64,000 nucleotides of DNA from Antilocapra americana (GCA_007570785.1 ML660201.1:37069656-37133655), one strand, 5' to 3'. Positions 21,581 through 32,649 are shown, numbered from the stretch's first letter. Made by a program: numbers and translations. Notes: generated by a model not told the origin, from the letters alone.

Positions 21581-22730
21581 TTTTGACTCTTGCACCTTTG
21601 TGGGGCTCCTGTAGGTATATATGTAATTAAAATAGTTTTTTTTTTCTCTACTGTTAGTGTGTTTTATGTCAGTTTATTTCTTAGACCTGCTGCAGAATCA
21701 AGAATAGCAGAAGGGAATATTCTTCTCCCCTACTGAGACTCCGCAACAAAAAATGATCTGACCCTAAATATCCGTGGTGCTGAAGTGGAAAAACTCAGTT
21801 TGGGGTTTTATTCCCTTATTCACTCACTTCACAGGTATATATTATCTGACTCCACCCTCGGATTGAAAGATGAGCAAATCAGTTTTTCCGGGATCACATA
21901 GCTAGGTGGTAGAGACCTAGGACTTTAAATCAGTGTCTCAGGGAGAGTTCTTCACATGCATGAAAGTGGCCTCTTTCGGCCTATTACTGACACAGATGCC
22001 ATCTTTGAGGTCATGGTGAACAAGTCCTGGCAAGACCGACAGGACTCTGAGCCATTGCCTGGTGCCCTGGAGCTGATAGGAAGGGCAGCTATCTAAGACA
22101 GCTTGTTCAGGCTGCTGAAAGCCCCAGGCTCGGGCTCCATGAGCCCTAGCTGATTCTGCGGAGGCAGGGGCCGTTTTCCAGGCTTCCTGGGACTCCACAG
22201 TCCGTCACCGGGCCAGTCTCTCTTCGCTGAACTGTAACACCAACTCCCACCCGGTTTTCACAGAGCCCCGAGAAGCAATATTACGGACTTTGTTGAAAGA
22301 ATTATCATGTTCACACAGCTCTGTATTTGCTGTAGGCTTAGGCCTCTTCAGATTTAAGCACTGGCGGTCTTGAATGCAATCTGCTTTTCGACACATGTTC
22401 CGTGCTCTCCCCCTCCCTCTCCTCTCTGGTCTGGGTCTGGCTCCTTGCTGCCCTCTGACTGTGGTCGTCTCAGCGCGCAGAGAACGTGCAGCTGAGCATA
22501 ACAGGTGCCATCTAATTCTCCAGATGGTAGAGTTGATAGATTTTAATAAGGGGAGTACAGTTTAATGCAAATACTCCTTTAGTTGAGGCTCATAAACTGG
22601 ACTACTCAATATTATGGTCCCAAATATTAGTTCAATGCTCATGACTTACGTAAATGACTTTCCTTTGGGGTTAGGTTAGGGGAAAATCAATAACAAGCAG
22701 CTGCAGATCTAGAGAGAAACTGTGTACTTA
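21581..22730. other. Repeat-poor sequence with a GC-richer core
   Basis: A weak MIR-like match (antisense) may occupy 21790-21945. 21940-22510 is GC-richer and contains a minus-strand open frame of 86 codons (21938-22198) without a recognisable domain. No repeat is otherwise seen; it could be non-coding conserved DNA. Confidence 0.4.
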
Positions 22731-22731
22731 C

Positions 22732-22775
22732 ACTCCATCATGATGTACCCCTGCTCGTACTGGCGCCGCCTCGTA
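22732..22775 (-). other. CpG-rich 44-base islet next to a strong splice-donor motif
   Basis: In AT-rich surroundings, 44 bases carry five CpGs. On the minus strand the segment is bounded by AG and by GTAAGT (complement at 22726-22731), and one frame reads 'RRRQYEQGYIMMEC'. The acceptor side is purine-rich (an A run, no polypyrimidine tract), which argues against a functional exon. Confidence 0.2.
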
Positions 22776-22819
22776 CTTAGATTTTTTTTTTTCCAGCTCA
22801 CATTTTTTTTTTCTCTTTT

Positions 22820-23560
22820 GTCACATTTAGGGCTTCACAGTGATATGAAAAGCCGCACTGGTTCCTTCACCCATTAAATGGGAAATGCATATGAACAAAT
22901 AGAAGAATTGCGCTGTACAGTACAGCTGAAATACAATGTTATCATCATCCCACCCTGAGCATTTCTCAGGATGGTTTATGTCCCAGCAGTTAATAGTTTT
23001 GCTATTGTCGGTGTACCAACACAATGCTATTAGCAGCATAGAATCCTCAGGCTTACTGTTTAGATTGTCTTCATGTAGGCTAGCCCGAATTTAGATATTT
23101 GTAAATGGAATTTGAACAGTGGCCTTTCTTCACAATATAAAATTCATAAGTGCAACTGGTCATGGCCCAACTCTTGTTTATTAATTAAGGCTTCATAATA
23201 TGGCACCATTTTTTGGAAGCTGTGACTCATGCAAAGAGGAATGCTAATTATGTTCTGCATTTTCTGTAATAATGGGGGAGAATTTTGGACAATAAAGTTG
23301 ATCCAGACAATGCATCCAGATCATAATGCAGTTTATTAACAAGAATACTCTGAATGTTTAATGGGAGACCAAAACAGCTGTGAAAGGGTGGCATAAATAA
23401 TATTCCTGGCCAGGCTGAGGCAGTGGGAATATGTTGCATGCTATTAACCTCAAGAGGTCTCCAAACAGCTTTTATGTGTGCCTGCTAGATATCTGTTGAC
23501 CATTTCTTGAAAAAAGGGAGTCCAGCTGACCTGAGAAAATCTATTTGGTAATTTTGTTTG
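22820..23560. promoter_or_regulatory. Repeat-free block, possible conserved non-coding element
   Basis: About 740 bases hold no recognisable repeat in a window that is mostly repeat. They contain a TGACTCA AP-1/Maf-type site within 'gctgtgactcatgcaaagag' and homeodomain-type TAATTA cores ('attaattaagg', 'gctaattatg'). No promoter signals are evident. An enhancer role is an inference from texture only. Confidence 0.25.
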
Positions 23561-23955
23561 CCCACTCTTTAAACACTTGCTGAAGCTTTAAAAACAGTAG
23601 ATCTTTATATTTGTATGGATTTTTTTCTCAGATTTTCCCAAGAGTGGTCATTTTTATAATTATTGTCATGGATTTCTTGTACTGACGATGGTGAAAGTCA
23701 GAAAAGGCTACCATTTTTTTCCATTAAATTTTAAAAATTAAGATTAAATTCCTGTACCATAGCATTAACTCTTTTAAAGTATACAACTTCTTGTTTTTAG
23801 TATATTCACCAAGTTGTGTGCAGCTGTCACCACTTTTTAATTCCAGAAAATTTTCATCACCCCACAAAGTAACCCTGTACCCATTGTTGGTTACCACCCA
23901 TTTCCCCCTCTTTCAAGCTCCCAGAAACCACTAAACTATTATCCCTCCTCCTTTG

Positions 23956-24494
23956 TTTTTACTTCTTGAACAGATTTATTATTGAAAGAAATGGATTTTG
24001 AAGAGACAAGACGTGAAGCAGAAAGGTGTGGAATGAAAAGTAAATACAAACGTAATTTATTGTTTTTTTTTTGTAGCCACAAAAAATTAGTGCAGAGAAT
24101 ACCTTGTATATAGCAACACAGAAGAAAGTCAAAGATCTAGCTGTCACCTTAGACAAGACTGAGGTTTTCAATGTTCAGTGTTTGGAGTTTAGGCTTCAAT
24201 TCTTGTGTTTGGATGAATCACCAGGTGTGTGGTACAGTCCATTCTTTTAACAGATTTGAACAGAATAATGGCCTCTTGGCTCAGGTAGAAATAAATGAAG
24301 TGTTTGGTTTTATGTGTCAGTAACTACTGAACTTCCTCCCCAGGACACAGTGTCACGTGAGGAGTATTTGTTGTCAAACCCATTTATAATATGGGCTGCA
24401 GTGTCCTTCTCTATATTTCTCCATCATTTGTGTAGCACACTTCACCAAGTCTATTGCACTGCCTCCAACTTGTTGATATTAAAAAAAAAACCAC
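23956..24494. other. Unclassified sequence within the split L1
   Basis: No repeat or gene recognised. T and A runs lie at 24062-24073 and 24481-24490. Confidence 0.4.
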
Positions 24495-24740
24495 CTTTTT
24501 ATTTTGTATTGGAATATAGCTGATTAACAATGTTGTGATAGTTTCAAGTGGACAGCAAAGGGACTCAGCCATACATACACATGTATCCATTCTCCCCTAA
24601 ACTCTTTTCCCACCCAGGCTGCCATGTAACATTGAGCAGAGCTCCCTGTGCTATACAGTAGGTCCTTGTTGGTTATCCATTTTAAATACAGCAGTGTGTA
24701 CATGTTCATCCCAAACACCCTAAGTATCTTTTCCCCAGTT
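24495..24740 (-). mobile_element. Artiodactyl L1 3' end
   Basis: Antisense L1 3' UTR: 'attttgtattggaatatagc', 'gtggacagcaaagggactca', 'gagctccctgtgctatacag'. On the minus strand it reads the same pseudo-frame ('MFGMNMYTLLYLKWITNKD') that appears in the L1 copy at 37679-37924. Confidence 0.85.
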
Positions 24741-25084
24741 TATCAACATTTTTGATTGCACCCTTTCAGTGGCACAAAGTTACAGAAGAACAGGTGTTGC
24801 CCTACTTCACTGGTCTCCTGGTGGGGGGACTGGTGAAGCACAGACCCAGTGGGAACCTGCCTGTGCTTCTGCAGAACTCTTTCTCTCTCTTTCTCTTTTT
24901 TTGGTGGGTCAGGAGGACTTCAGTTTTATTGATGGACACATGTATATATAAGTGTGTTATAGGACATGACACATCTGTGGTTGCTCATGACAGGTTGCTC
25001 ATGATCCAAGGAATAAACAAGAGCAACCTGAGAAAGCGCCAAGGGCCCTGGGTCTGCCGTCCACCTTCCTGCTGCCTCAGCCCT
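24741..25084. other. Unclassified sequence, no gene seen
   Basis: A plus-strand open frame of 127 codons (24752-25135) runs out of this stretch into the L1. Its end is simply L1 sequence, so it is not a gene. Confidence 0.4.
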
Positions 25085-25628
25085 TCTCAAGGCTTCCCTC
25101 TCTATGGATTTGCCTCTTCTGGACCTTTCACATAAATGCAGTCAGACAGTACATGGTCTTCTGTGATGAACTTCTTTCACTTAGCATAATGTTTTCAAGC
25201 TTCATCCATGTTGTAGAATGTATCAGTACTTCATTTCTTTTATTACTGAATGATATCCCATTTCATGATTATGCTACTTTTTGTCTACCTTTTCATAAGT
25301 AGATGGATATTTAGGTTGTTTTTACACTTTGGCCATTGTGAATAATGCTGCTATGAACATTTATATACAAATTTTTGTGTGCATTTATACATATTTTTCC
25401 CTCTGGAGCTGAAATGCTAGGTTATATGATGACTCTACGTTTAACTTCTGAGGAATTACCAGACAGTTTTCCAGCACCATTTTCCTTCCTATCAACAGTA
25501 TTTGAAGTTTCAAATTTCTCCATATCTTAGGAAACACTTGTTATTGTCTTTTCTTTTGATTATAACCATACAAGTAGGTGTAAAGTAGTGTCTCATTGTA
25601 GAGTAGCTTTGCATTTCCCTATTGACTG

Positions 25629-25803
25629 GAAATGGACTCTTTGTGACCAAATAGACTGCAGCACGCCAGGCCTTCCTGTCCATCACCAACTCCTAGAGTT
25701 TACTTAAACTCATGTCCACTGAGTCAGTGATACCATCCAACTGTCTCATCATCTGTCGTCCCCTTCTCCTGCATTCAATCTTTCCCAGCATGAGGGTCTT
25801 TTA
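25629..25803 (-). mobile_element. BovB 3' end fragment
   Basis: Antisense BovB terminus: 'ctgcagcacgccaggccttc', 'ccatcaccaactcctagagt', 'tcccagcatgagggtctttt'. It directly precedes a BovB piece in the opposite orientation. Confidence 0.9.
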
Positions 25804-25815
25804 GACGTTTTAGGC

Positions 25816-26775
25816 CTTAGAACTGGACATGGAACAACAGACTGGTTCCAAATAGGAAAAGGAGTACGTCAAGGCTGTATATTGTCACTCTGCTTATTTA
25901 ACTTATATGCAGAGTACATCATGAGAAATGCTGGACTGGAGAAAGCACAAGCTGGAATCAAGACTGCTGGGAGAAATATCAATAATCTCAGATATGCAGA
26001 TGCCACCACCCTTATGGCAGAAAGTGAAGAAGAACTAAAGAACCTCTTGATGAAAGTGAAAGGAGAGTGAAAATGCTGGCTTAAAGCTCAACATTCAGAA
26101 AACAAAAATCATGGCATCCAGTCCCATCACTTCATGGGAAATAGAAGGAGAAACAGTGGAAACAGTGGCAGACTTTATATTTTGGGGGCTCCAAAAACAC
26201 TGCAGATGGTAGTGCAGCCATGAAATAAAAAGATGCTTGCTCTTTGGAAGAAAAGTTATGATCAACCTAGACAGCATATTAAAAAACAGAGACATTACTT
26301 TGCCAACATAGGTCCATCTCATCAAGACTATGGTTTTTCCAGTAGTCATGTATGAATGTGAGAGTTGGACTATAAAGACAGCTGAGTGCTGAAGAATTGA
26401 TGCTTTTGCACTGTGGTGTTGGAGAAGACTCTTGAGAGTCCCTTGGACTGAAAGGAGACCCAACCAGCCCATCCTAAAGGAGATCAGCCCTGGGTGTTCA
26501 TGGAAGGACTAAAGTTGAAGCTGAAGCTCCTAAATACTTTGGCCACCTGATGCAAAGAGATGACTCATTTGAAAAGACCCTGATGCTAGGAAAGATTGAG
26601 GGCAAGGGGAGTAGGGGACGAAAGAGGATAAGATGGTTGGATGGCATCACCGGCTCAATGAACAAGAGTTTGAGTAAATGCTGGGAGTTGGTGATGGACA
26701 GGGAGGCCTGGAGTGCTGTAGTCCATGGAGTTACAAAGAATTGGACATGACTGAGCAACTGAACTGAACAGAACT
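25816..26775 (+). mobile_element. BovB LINE, RT domain to 3' end, decayed
   Basis: The copy starts inside the reverse transcriptase ('actggacatggaacaacaga') and runs to the true 3' end ('tggacatgactgagcaactg'). The open frame 25882-26070 contains the RT core 'NNLRYADATTLMAESEEEL', in which the conserved YADD box reads YADA, losing a catalytic aspartate. Frameshifts and stops follow. The N-terminal endonuclease is absent. It cannot encode active enzyme. Confidence 0.92.
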
Positions 26776-26861
26776 GATTGATTAATGTTGTTGAACATCT
26801 TTTTATGTGCTTATTGATCATTTGTATGTCTTCTCTGTTAACTACCAATTTTTAAATTTCT

Positions 26862-26960
26862 AATTTACAAATGAGAAAACAAAGGCACTGGGCGGAAATG
26901 AGAATTTACCAGGATCACTGTATGAGGTAATAGTCCATCAGTATTGGAATATAAGTTTTC
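26862..26960 (-). mobile_element. MIR fragment (probable)
   Basis: 'ctaatttacaaatgagaaaa' then 'caaaggcactgggcggaaat' resembles the antisense MIR core. Confidence 0.45.
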
Positions 26961-27049
26961 AAATATAGTGATGCAAAAGCTTAGAGGTTCAACACCTGAT
27001 AATAAAATAAATTATAAACTGTTTGCATTTACTACTGATTTTTATTTGC

Positions 27050-27600
27050 AAGTCACAGAAACTCAGCTCTACCTGTGACTTAATGAAAGTAATGGGATTT
27101 TGTCTTACCTCTCTGAAAAGTTAAGAGCTATTTCACCTTCAGGAATGCCTGGATTTAGCTGGTCAAAGATAGCATCAGAGATCTAGTTTTCTCATCTTTT
27201 AGTTCTGCTTCCATCAGATTGGTGCAAAAGTAGGGTCTCTCTTTTTAGGGGTTAGATGACCACCAGAAACTCACAGTATGACTTAGCTAAGCATGCTAGT
27301 AGGATTTTTATTTAAAGTTCTCTTTCTTAATAGTTCCAGGCCAGATTTCAGGACTGAGTAGAATTGGACTGACTTGAATTAATGAATGGCCCTTGTATCA
27401 TTCAACCATCAAATGGAAAACACTGATTGGTCACTTGTGCACTTTTGATGGCGGGACATGAAGTTAGCTCCATCCACAGCATCTGGCCAGAGAGTTGGAA
27501 AGAAGAGTTTCCCCAGAGGGAAGTCAGGATGCTGACTCTGGCATGACAAGGAATGCATGCTGTGCCAAGCAGAACTTGTAGACATCTACTGTGCTTCTCG
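27050..27600. repeat. Ancient mammalian repeat, family unresolved
   Basis: Blocks 'atagttccaggccagatttc', 'ggaaaacactgattggtcac' and 'gtagacatctactgtgctt' appear in the order of a common old mammalian repeat with an internal 'tgattgg' motif. I could not name it. Confidence 0.35.
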
Positions 27601-27604
27601 GCCT

Positions 27605-27790
27605 TTTGCTTGCACCTTAATTTATCTTTTATTGGTTTCTTATTGTCTCTGGTTTTGGCTTAAAAGGCATAGGGCCTCTGAAAAGTAACTTTTGGTCTCT
27701 TAGTAGGTTTAATCAACCCATCCACATTTATTTTTTCTGGTATTGAAGGATCATTTGTTTCAATATGTACTTATAAATTTGTTTATATTA
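27605..27790 (-). mobile_element. L1-like fragment (weak)
   Basis: 'taggtttaatcaacccatcc' and 'acatttattttttctggtat' resemble the complement of an internal ORF2 part of old L1. Short and diverged. Confidence 0.3.
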
Positions 27791-27822
27791 AAGATAATTG
27801 ACTTTTCATGATAATTCTTTTT

Positions 27823-27932
27823 GTTGTTGTTGTTGCCACAAGGCATAGTTCCTCAACCAGGGACTGAAATGAGCCCTCTGCCATGGAAGTACAGAATCTT
27901 AACCACTGGACAGCCAGGGAAGACCCTTATCC
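27823..27932 (-). mobile_element. CHR-type SINE, short copy
   Basis: Antisense copy: a GTT-rich tail complement, 'cctcaaccagggactgaaat', and the head complement 'ccactggacagccagggaag'. An 11-bp perfect direct repeat (taattcttttt) at 27812-27822 and 27933-27943 is consistent with a TSD, although it is low in complexity. Confidence 0.75.
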
Positions 27933-27943
27933 TAATTCTTTTT

Positions 27944-28526
27944 TTTTTTTTAAAGGAATGACTACCCTTAGTTTTTTTTTTTTTAATATTTATTTATTTA
28001 TTCACTTTATTTGGCTTCTCCAGGTCTTTGCCAGAGAAGTTCTCTTATCTTAAATCTTGATGGTGGTCATTTTGTGTCTAAGTTGTTTAATGTGGTTTTG
28101 GTTCAATGTTTGAGAAACAAAATACCACCTTGAATATAAATATAAATAAATATAGCTATTTATTTATTTATACTAGCAATCCTTGTGAAGTTATTTACCT
28201 TGCATATATTTCAGTATATTTTATAAGGCATAACAAAAGCAGCTTTATCACAGAGTAAATCTTTTATACAGGATTAAAGCTTAACATTTGTGATAAATCT
28301 GGCATAGCTATAAAGTAGAATTTTTTTTCTACTTTAGTTCTTACTTAACTCTTCAACTTTAGATACCTAACTTTCCCCCCATTCTAAGTCATCCAGCTCC
28401 TAAAATATAGAGAAGTGGAGAGGCAGCAGAAATTACATACTATTTTTTCTTTTTTGACCTGTAAAGTTGATGTGTATCTGATCCATCTGATAGTGTTTCC
28501 CACTCTCATACCAACTCTATTTTTAG
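27944..28526. other. AT-rich unclassified sequence
   Basis: Poly-T runs, a TATTTATTTATT patch (27975-28005) that may be a truncated CHR tail, and a TAAATA-rich stretch at 28130-28172. No gene seen. Confidence 0.5.
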
Positions 28527-28539
28527 ACAAGATCCATCT

Positions 28540-29165
28540 AGTGCTTACTCGCTTAGTCATATCTGATTCTTTGTGATGCCATGGACTGTAGCCCACCAGG
28601 CTCCTCTGTCCATGGGGATTCTCCAGGAAGAATACTGGAGTGGGTTGCAATGCTCTCCTCCAGGGGGTCTTCCTGACCAGTTTATGGATGCAGGAAATGA
28701 GGCTTAAGGAAGTCTCATAGCATTCCTCTTAGGTGGAAACCCAGGATTTGAATCTTCATAGTTTGACTTCATAGACTCCTGTGAGAATGAAAATATTTGT
28801 TTGTTGTTAAAGAGTCATGATGCTTTTCATTTTCCTTCATGCTGAGTTCACATTGTGTGACACTATCAAGAGGAGTCCCCCAGTTCCCTCTACCAGGCTG
28901 GATCATGCCCAAAGAAAACTTAATATCTTAGTTTTCCTTATTGCTGCTGCTTAGTCACTCAGTCATGTCTGACTCTTTGTGACCCCAAGGCTACAGAGAA
29001 GGACTATAGCCTGCCAGGCTCCTCTGTCCATGGGGATTCTCCAGGCAAGAATACTGGAGTGGGTTGCCACTTCCTCCTCCAGGGGATCTTCCCAACCCAG
29101 GGATCAAACCCAGGTCTCCTGCATTGGAGGTGGATTTTTAACTGTCTGAACCACCAGAGAAGCCC
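28540..29165 (-). mobile_element. Chimeric SINE insertion: Bov-A2, transduced flank and Bov-A piece
   Basis: Read on the minus strand: a full Bov-A2 (29165 to 28942), then 261 bases of non-SINE DNA (28941 to 28681), then a partial Bov-A monomer (about 28680 to 28540). The whole unit is bounded by a perfect 9-bp TSD (gatccatct at 28531-28539 and 29166-29174), so it looks like one insertion. The SINE and its flank match 59064-59569 at roughly nine in ten positions by eye; the flank here lacks 28 bases present there. The inner Bov-A2 keeps a relic (28929-28941) of the source SINE's TSD on one side only. This is the pattern of a 3' transduction joined to a second SINE RNA by template switching. 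Confidence 0.75.
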
Positions 29166-29174
29166 GATCCATCT

Positions 29175-29825
29175 TAGATGCTATTACAAAGATTTCTTAA
29201 GTTGGATTTAGACTCAGTAGAAAAGAATGCTGTGATCAATTAATGATGTCTGTCACAAGTCCAGGACATGAAAGAGATGTCACTTGTATCATCTGTTTTC
29301 CCTCCATGCTTACAACTTCAAACTAAGCTCCAACCCTGAACATTTGCAGGACTGGGACAGTTGCCTTGATGATTCAGATCAACAGATGTCTTCTTCTCTC
29401 ATTGCCCAGATAAACTGTTTTGCCTTGCCTGTACAGCTTAGTATCTGAATCCTCAAGATTGCCTTACCTATGGAGAGGTGACTTAGACATACTGTTTTGA
29501 TTCAAAAGTGCATTAGGTCTGAGAATGTAATCTACTAGCCCAGCAAGAGTAGGCAATTAGACTGTGTATTCACCTCCAGTGTGCATGTAATGCCTGAGGG
29601 GTGTATGATACTGTGCTTAGTCCTTAGGGATTGTGAAGGTGGTAGGAGACAGGATCCTCAGTGGTAGAGATTTGTAGTCTAGGTATAATTAGATAAGGAG
29701 TTAGAAGGCTTACAAATAGATCTCAAAGTGTATGTATAAAAAAGGCTGAAGGAATAAAACAGCTTGATCATGAGGAAGGAAGAGTAGAATGATTCAGGGG
29801 AAATTGTGTAGAGGAGGTATCCTCT
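29175..29825. other. Unclassified sequence, no gene seen
   Basis: No repeat family or coding signal recognised. Confidence 0.5.
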
Positions 29826-29827
29826 TT

Positions 29828-30083
29828 TCCTTTCTTTGCTGGGTCTTCCTTGCTGCATGGGGGCTTTCTCTAGCTGTGACCAGCAGTGGCTACTCTTTGT
29901 TGCAGTGTGCAGACTTCTCACTGTGCTGGCTTCTCTTGTTGTGGAGCGTAGGCTCTAGAGTGAGGGCTCAGTAGTTGTGGCACACGAGCTTAGTTGCCCT
30001 GTGGCATGTGGACCGAGATTGAAACTGTGTCTCCTGCATTGGCATGTGGATTCTTAAGCACTAGACCACCAGGGAAGTCCTGA
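29828..30083 (-). mobile_element. CHR-type SINE (long form)
   Basis: Antisense long CHR: 'gctgggtcttccttgctgca', 'tttctctagctgtgaccagc', 'ctctagagtgagggctcagt', and head complement 'agaccaccagggaagtcctg'. Confidence 0.85.
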
Positions 30084-30103
30084 AAGTATTTTTCTGGAGT
30101 AAA

Positions 30104-30406
30104 ATCTTAAAGGAAGTAAAGCAACCCTGAATATTCATTGAAAGAACTGATGCTGAAGGTGAAGTTCCGATTCTTTGGCCACCTGATGCAAAGAGCTGAC
30201 TCTTTGGAAAAGACGCTGATGCTGGGAAAGATTGAAGTCAGGAGGAGAAGGGAACGACAGAGGATGAGATGGTTGGATGGCATCACCGACTCAATGGACG
30301 TGAGTTTAAGCAAACTCTGGGAGATGGTGAAGGACTGGGAGGTCTGGCGTGCTGCAGTCCATGAGGTCACAAACAATTAGATAGAACTGAGTGACTGAAC
30401 TAAACT
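30104..30406 (+). mobile_element. BovB 3' end, 5'-truncated
   Basis: Sense copy from 'taaaggaagtaaagcaaccc' through 'gaaagattgaagtcaggagg' and 'ggatggcatcaccgactcaa' to the terminal 'gactgaactaaact'. Relatively well preserved. No TSD found. Confidence 0.9.
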
Positions 30407-32450
30407 GGGCATAGATTGGTGGAAAGGATGGGTGGTTGGAGCAGGGGTTAGTAGTGAAAAATGTTAAAAACTACTGGCTGAAGGACGGTATAACTCAGAG
30501 GTCTCAGTATCTCAGCTCACTGGCAAAAAACAAATGAAACCAGATGTCTACTCCATTAGAATATAGGAATAGAATATATTGGAAATATGGAAGGTCTTAT
30601 ACAACCTTATAAAACAGGAGAAAAATCTGGAGCTTTCACAGAAAGCACAGGCTCTCTTACTTTGCATTAAAAAACTGGAGGATCTTACAACATTGAGCCT
30701 AAACTCCTAGTCAACAAAAAAAATGGCTGGAAGTGAGCAGAAACTGCCAAACCAGACAGATAGTTTGCCACAGTCTTCACCTCTCCCTGATGCTAAGCTT
30801 GAGGTCAAAGATCAACTGCCATCTAGTCTTTGCTTGTGCTATTGAGATCATTTCTTTATTATTTTGTCTCTAGCGAAGTTGAGAAAATGAAAAAGAAATT
30901 TTGGAAGTCTCTGTGACAAAAAATAAGCGGCAGGGACATAGTGTTTGGTATGCAACCAAATGTGTTGGTGCCTATTTTTCTTCTAACTAGATTGCCTTTA
31001 CTCATTTGTTTCCATTATGTTGTAGTGCAATAGGCATGTGGGTTTCCATTCCTCGTGGGATTAGTGAAAAGTAGAGTTTAGTTAGAAGAGAACAAGGAAT
31101 TGCCATCTTAAGCTGGAAGACAAACCATTGGTGTATGATGTTTTGTCTCTGCAAAGACTTGAGGGTTAAGCTTAAATGGCAAACTGAGCAATTTCATTTC
31201 GACCTGTCTGAAAGGGTGGGTATGGAGGGTCAGAAGTAGCGTTAATAGAAATGTTAATGAGCATTTAAAGAAATGAGTTCATATGGATTTGCCAAAAATG
31301 AAGTGACCAGAGTAACCTTCCTTTTTTGACCGTGTTACTAGAGTGGAAGTCAAGTTTGAGAAAGAGTGTATTTCAGCAATGTGTATGTATCTCAAGGTTT
31401 TTCTGTGGTCAAGACTGAGAAATATGACATGGTTGGTAGCACAGCCATGAATTTTGAGCTGGAAGGAGAATTTTTAAGTTATCTACAGGATTGAAAATAT
31501 TTGCCACAATTTTGTTTCCTGTTAGGGAAAACAAAATTAAGTTTTCCCTGACTATTTGGTTACAGACAACAATGTGCTCCTTTTTAAAACTGTTTCAATA
31601 ATCAAATGATTTGATTCAGGTTTTCAATTTATAAAATATATTTGAATGATAATTTAGTAACAGGATAAATGCTCCTTGACCTCCTGGATAAGCTTTATTT
31701 TCTGGAGTCTCATAGTAAGTTATCTTTGCCTTCCTATAATGGGTCTCCTGCCTCATTCACATTTTATATTGATATACTTCTCGGACCACGCAAACTATAC
31801 AACATCATTGCAGTAGAGTCGCTGTCTGCCTCTTTTGCTGTTAGCTGGATTAGGCTTATCATAATTATGTCTTTGACATAGCTGCCCTGGCTTCTCTATC
31901 TCTTTCTTCTTTATCTCAGTTAAATATATATAAAAATGTATTAGCAGTGTGATACACTGGATTCTCTGGAGGGCTGAGCCTTATATTAAATTGTAGTTTC
32001 CTAAATATGGGGAGAGAGCAGAGGGACCTGGAACATTTCTGATGCTGAAGTTTTATTATATTGTGAGCTTTCCTTCAGCACTTTAAGGATCCATCTTTCT
32101 CAATGTGTATAGAAGTGGAGAAACTGAAAGGGAAATTGTTTTCTGCATTCTCTATAATGGTTTTTATTTAAGAATGATAAAGCAATACTTGCTTAGCCCA
32201 GACCAGCTCTGCAACAGACAGTGCTGAAAATCCCAGGGGAGTTGCAGAGATGTTGCTGTGTTGGGAGGAAATAAACTTCAAAATGTTATTTCATATATAA
32301 AGTTATTATAAGTATATTGAAGATGGTTTGCCTAGTGTAAAGAAGGCTCAACTTGGAGTTGGTCTTGCCAGGCTTAACCCTTATATATCTAGTCGCTTCT
32401 ATTCTGAAACAATGTCAAGACACTATTAAGGGGGCAAGATGTGCAGGGTT
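30407..32450. other. Repeat-poor stretch, no gene recognised
   Basis: Two kilobases without a repeat I can name. Open frames are short (longest about 70 codons). It may include conserved non-coding DNA or very old repeats. Confidence 0.5.
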
Positions 32451-32454
32451 TAAG

Positions 32455-32645
32455 GTCTCCACTTGCTATGCAGATCAACTAACCTTCTAGTATCCCGTTT
32501 CTTTCCTTTACAAAATGAGAATAATAATAGTACTGATCTCATACATTTTAGATTAAATAAATTGCCATTTTTTAGGTTTTTAGATAGAGTGCTGTATAAT
32601 ATAAGACTCAGTAAATGTCAGCTATTATCATCATGTTTATTATTA
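32455..32645 (+). mobile_element. MIR SINE
   Basis: 'tacaaaatgagaataataat', then 'ctgatctcatacattttaga' and 'agtaaatgtcagctattatc' match the sense MIR 3' half. Confidence 0.65.
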
Positions 32646-32649
32646 AGGA

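Larger units (their letters stand above)
23690..26860 (-). mobile_element. Old L1 (L1M-type) 3' region, split by later insertions
   Basis: Antisense L1 3' UTR sequence occupies 23740-23950 ('agtatattcaccaagttgtg', 'cagaaaattttcatcacccc'). It resumes at 25085-25628 ('ctatggatttgcctcttctg', 'cattgtgaataatgctgcta') and again at 26776-26850 ('attaatgttgttgaacatct'). The gaps hold unclassified sequence, another L1 3' end and two BovB pieces. No coding capacity. Confidence 0.65.

Noticed and set aside
24752..25135. 127-codon plus-strand frame
   Set aside because: Its C-terminal part is L1 3' UTR sequence and its start has no supporting context.
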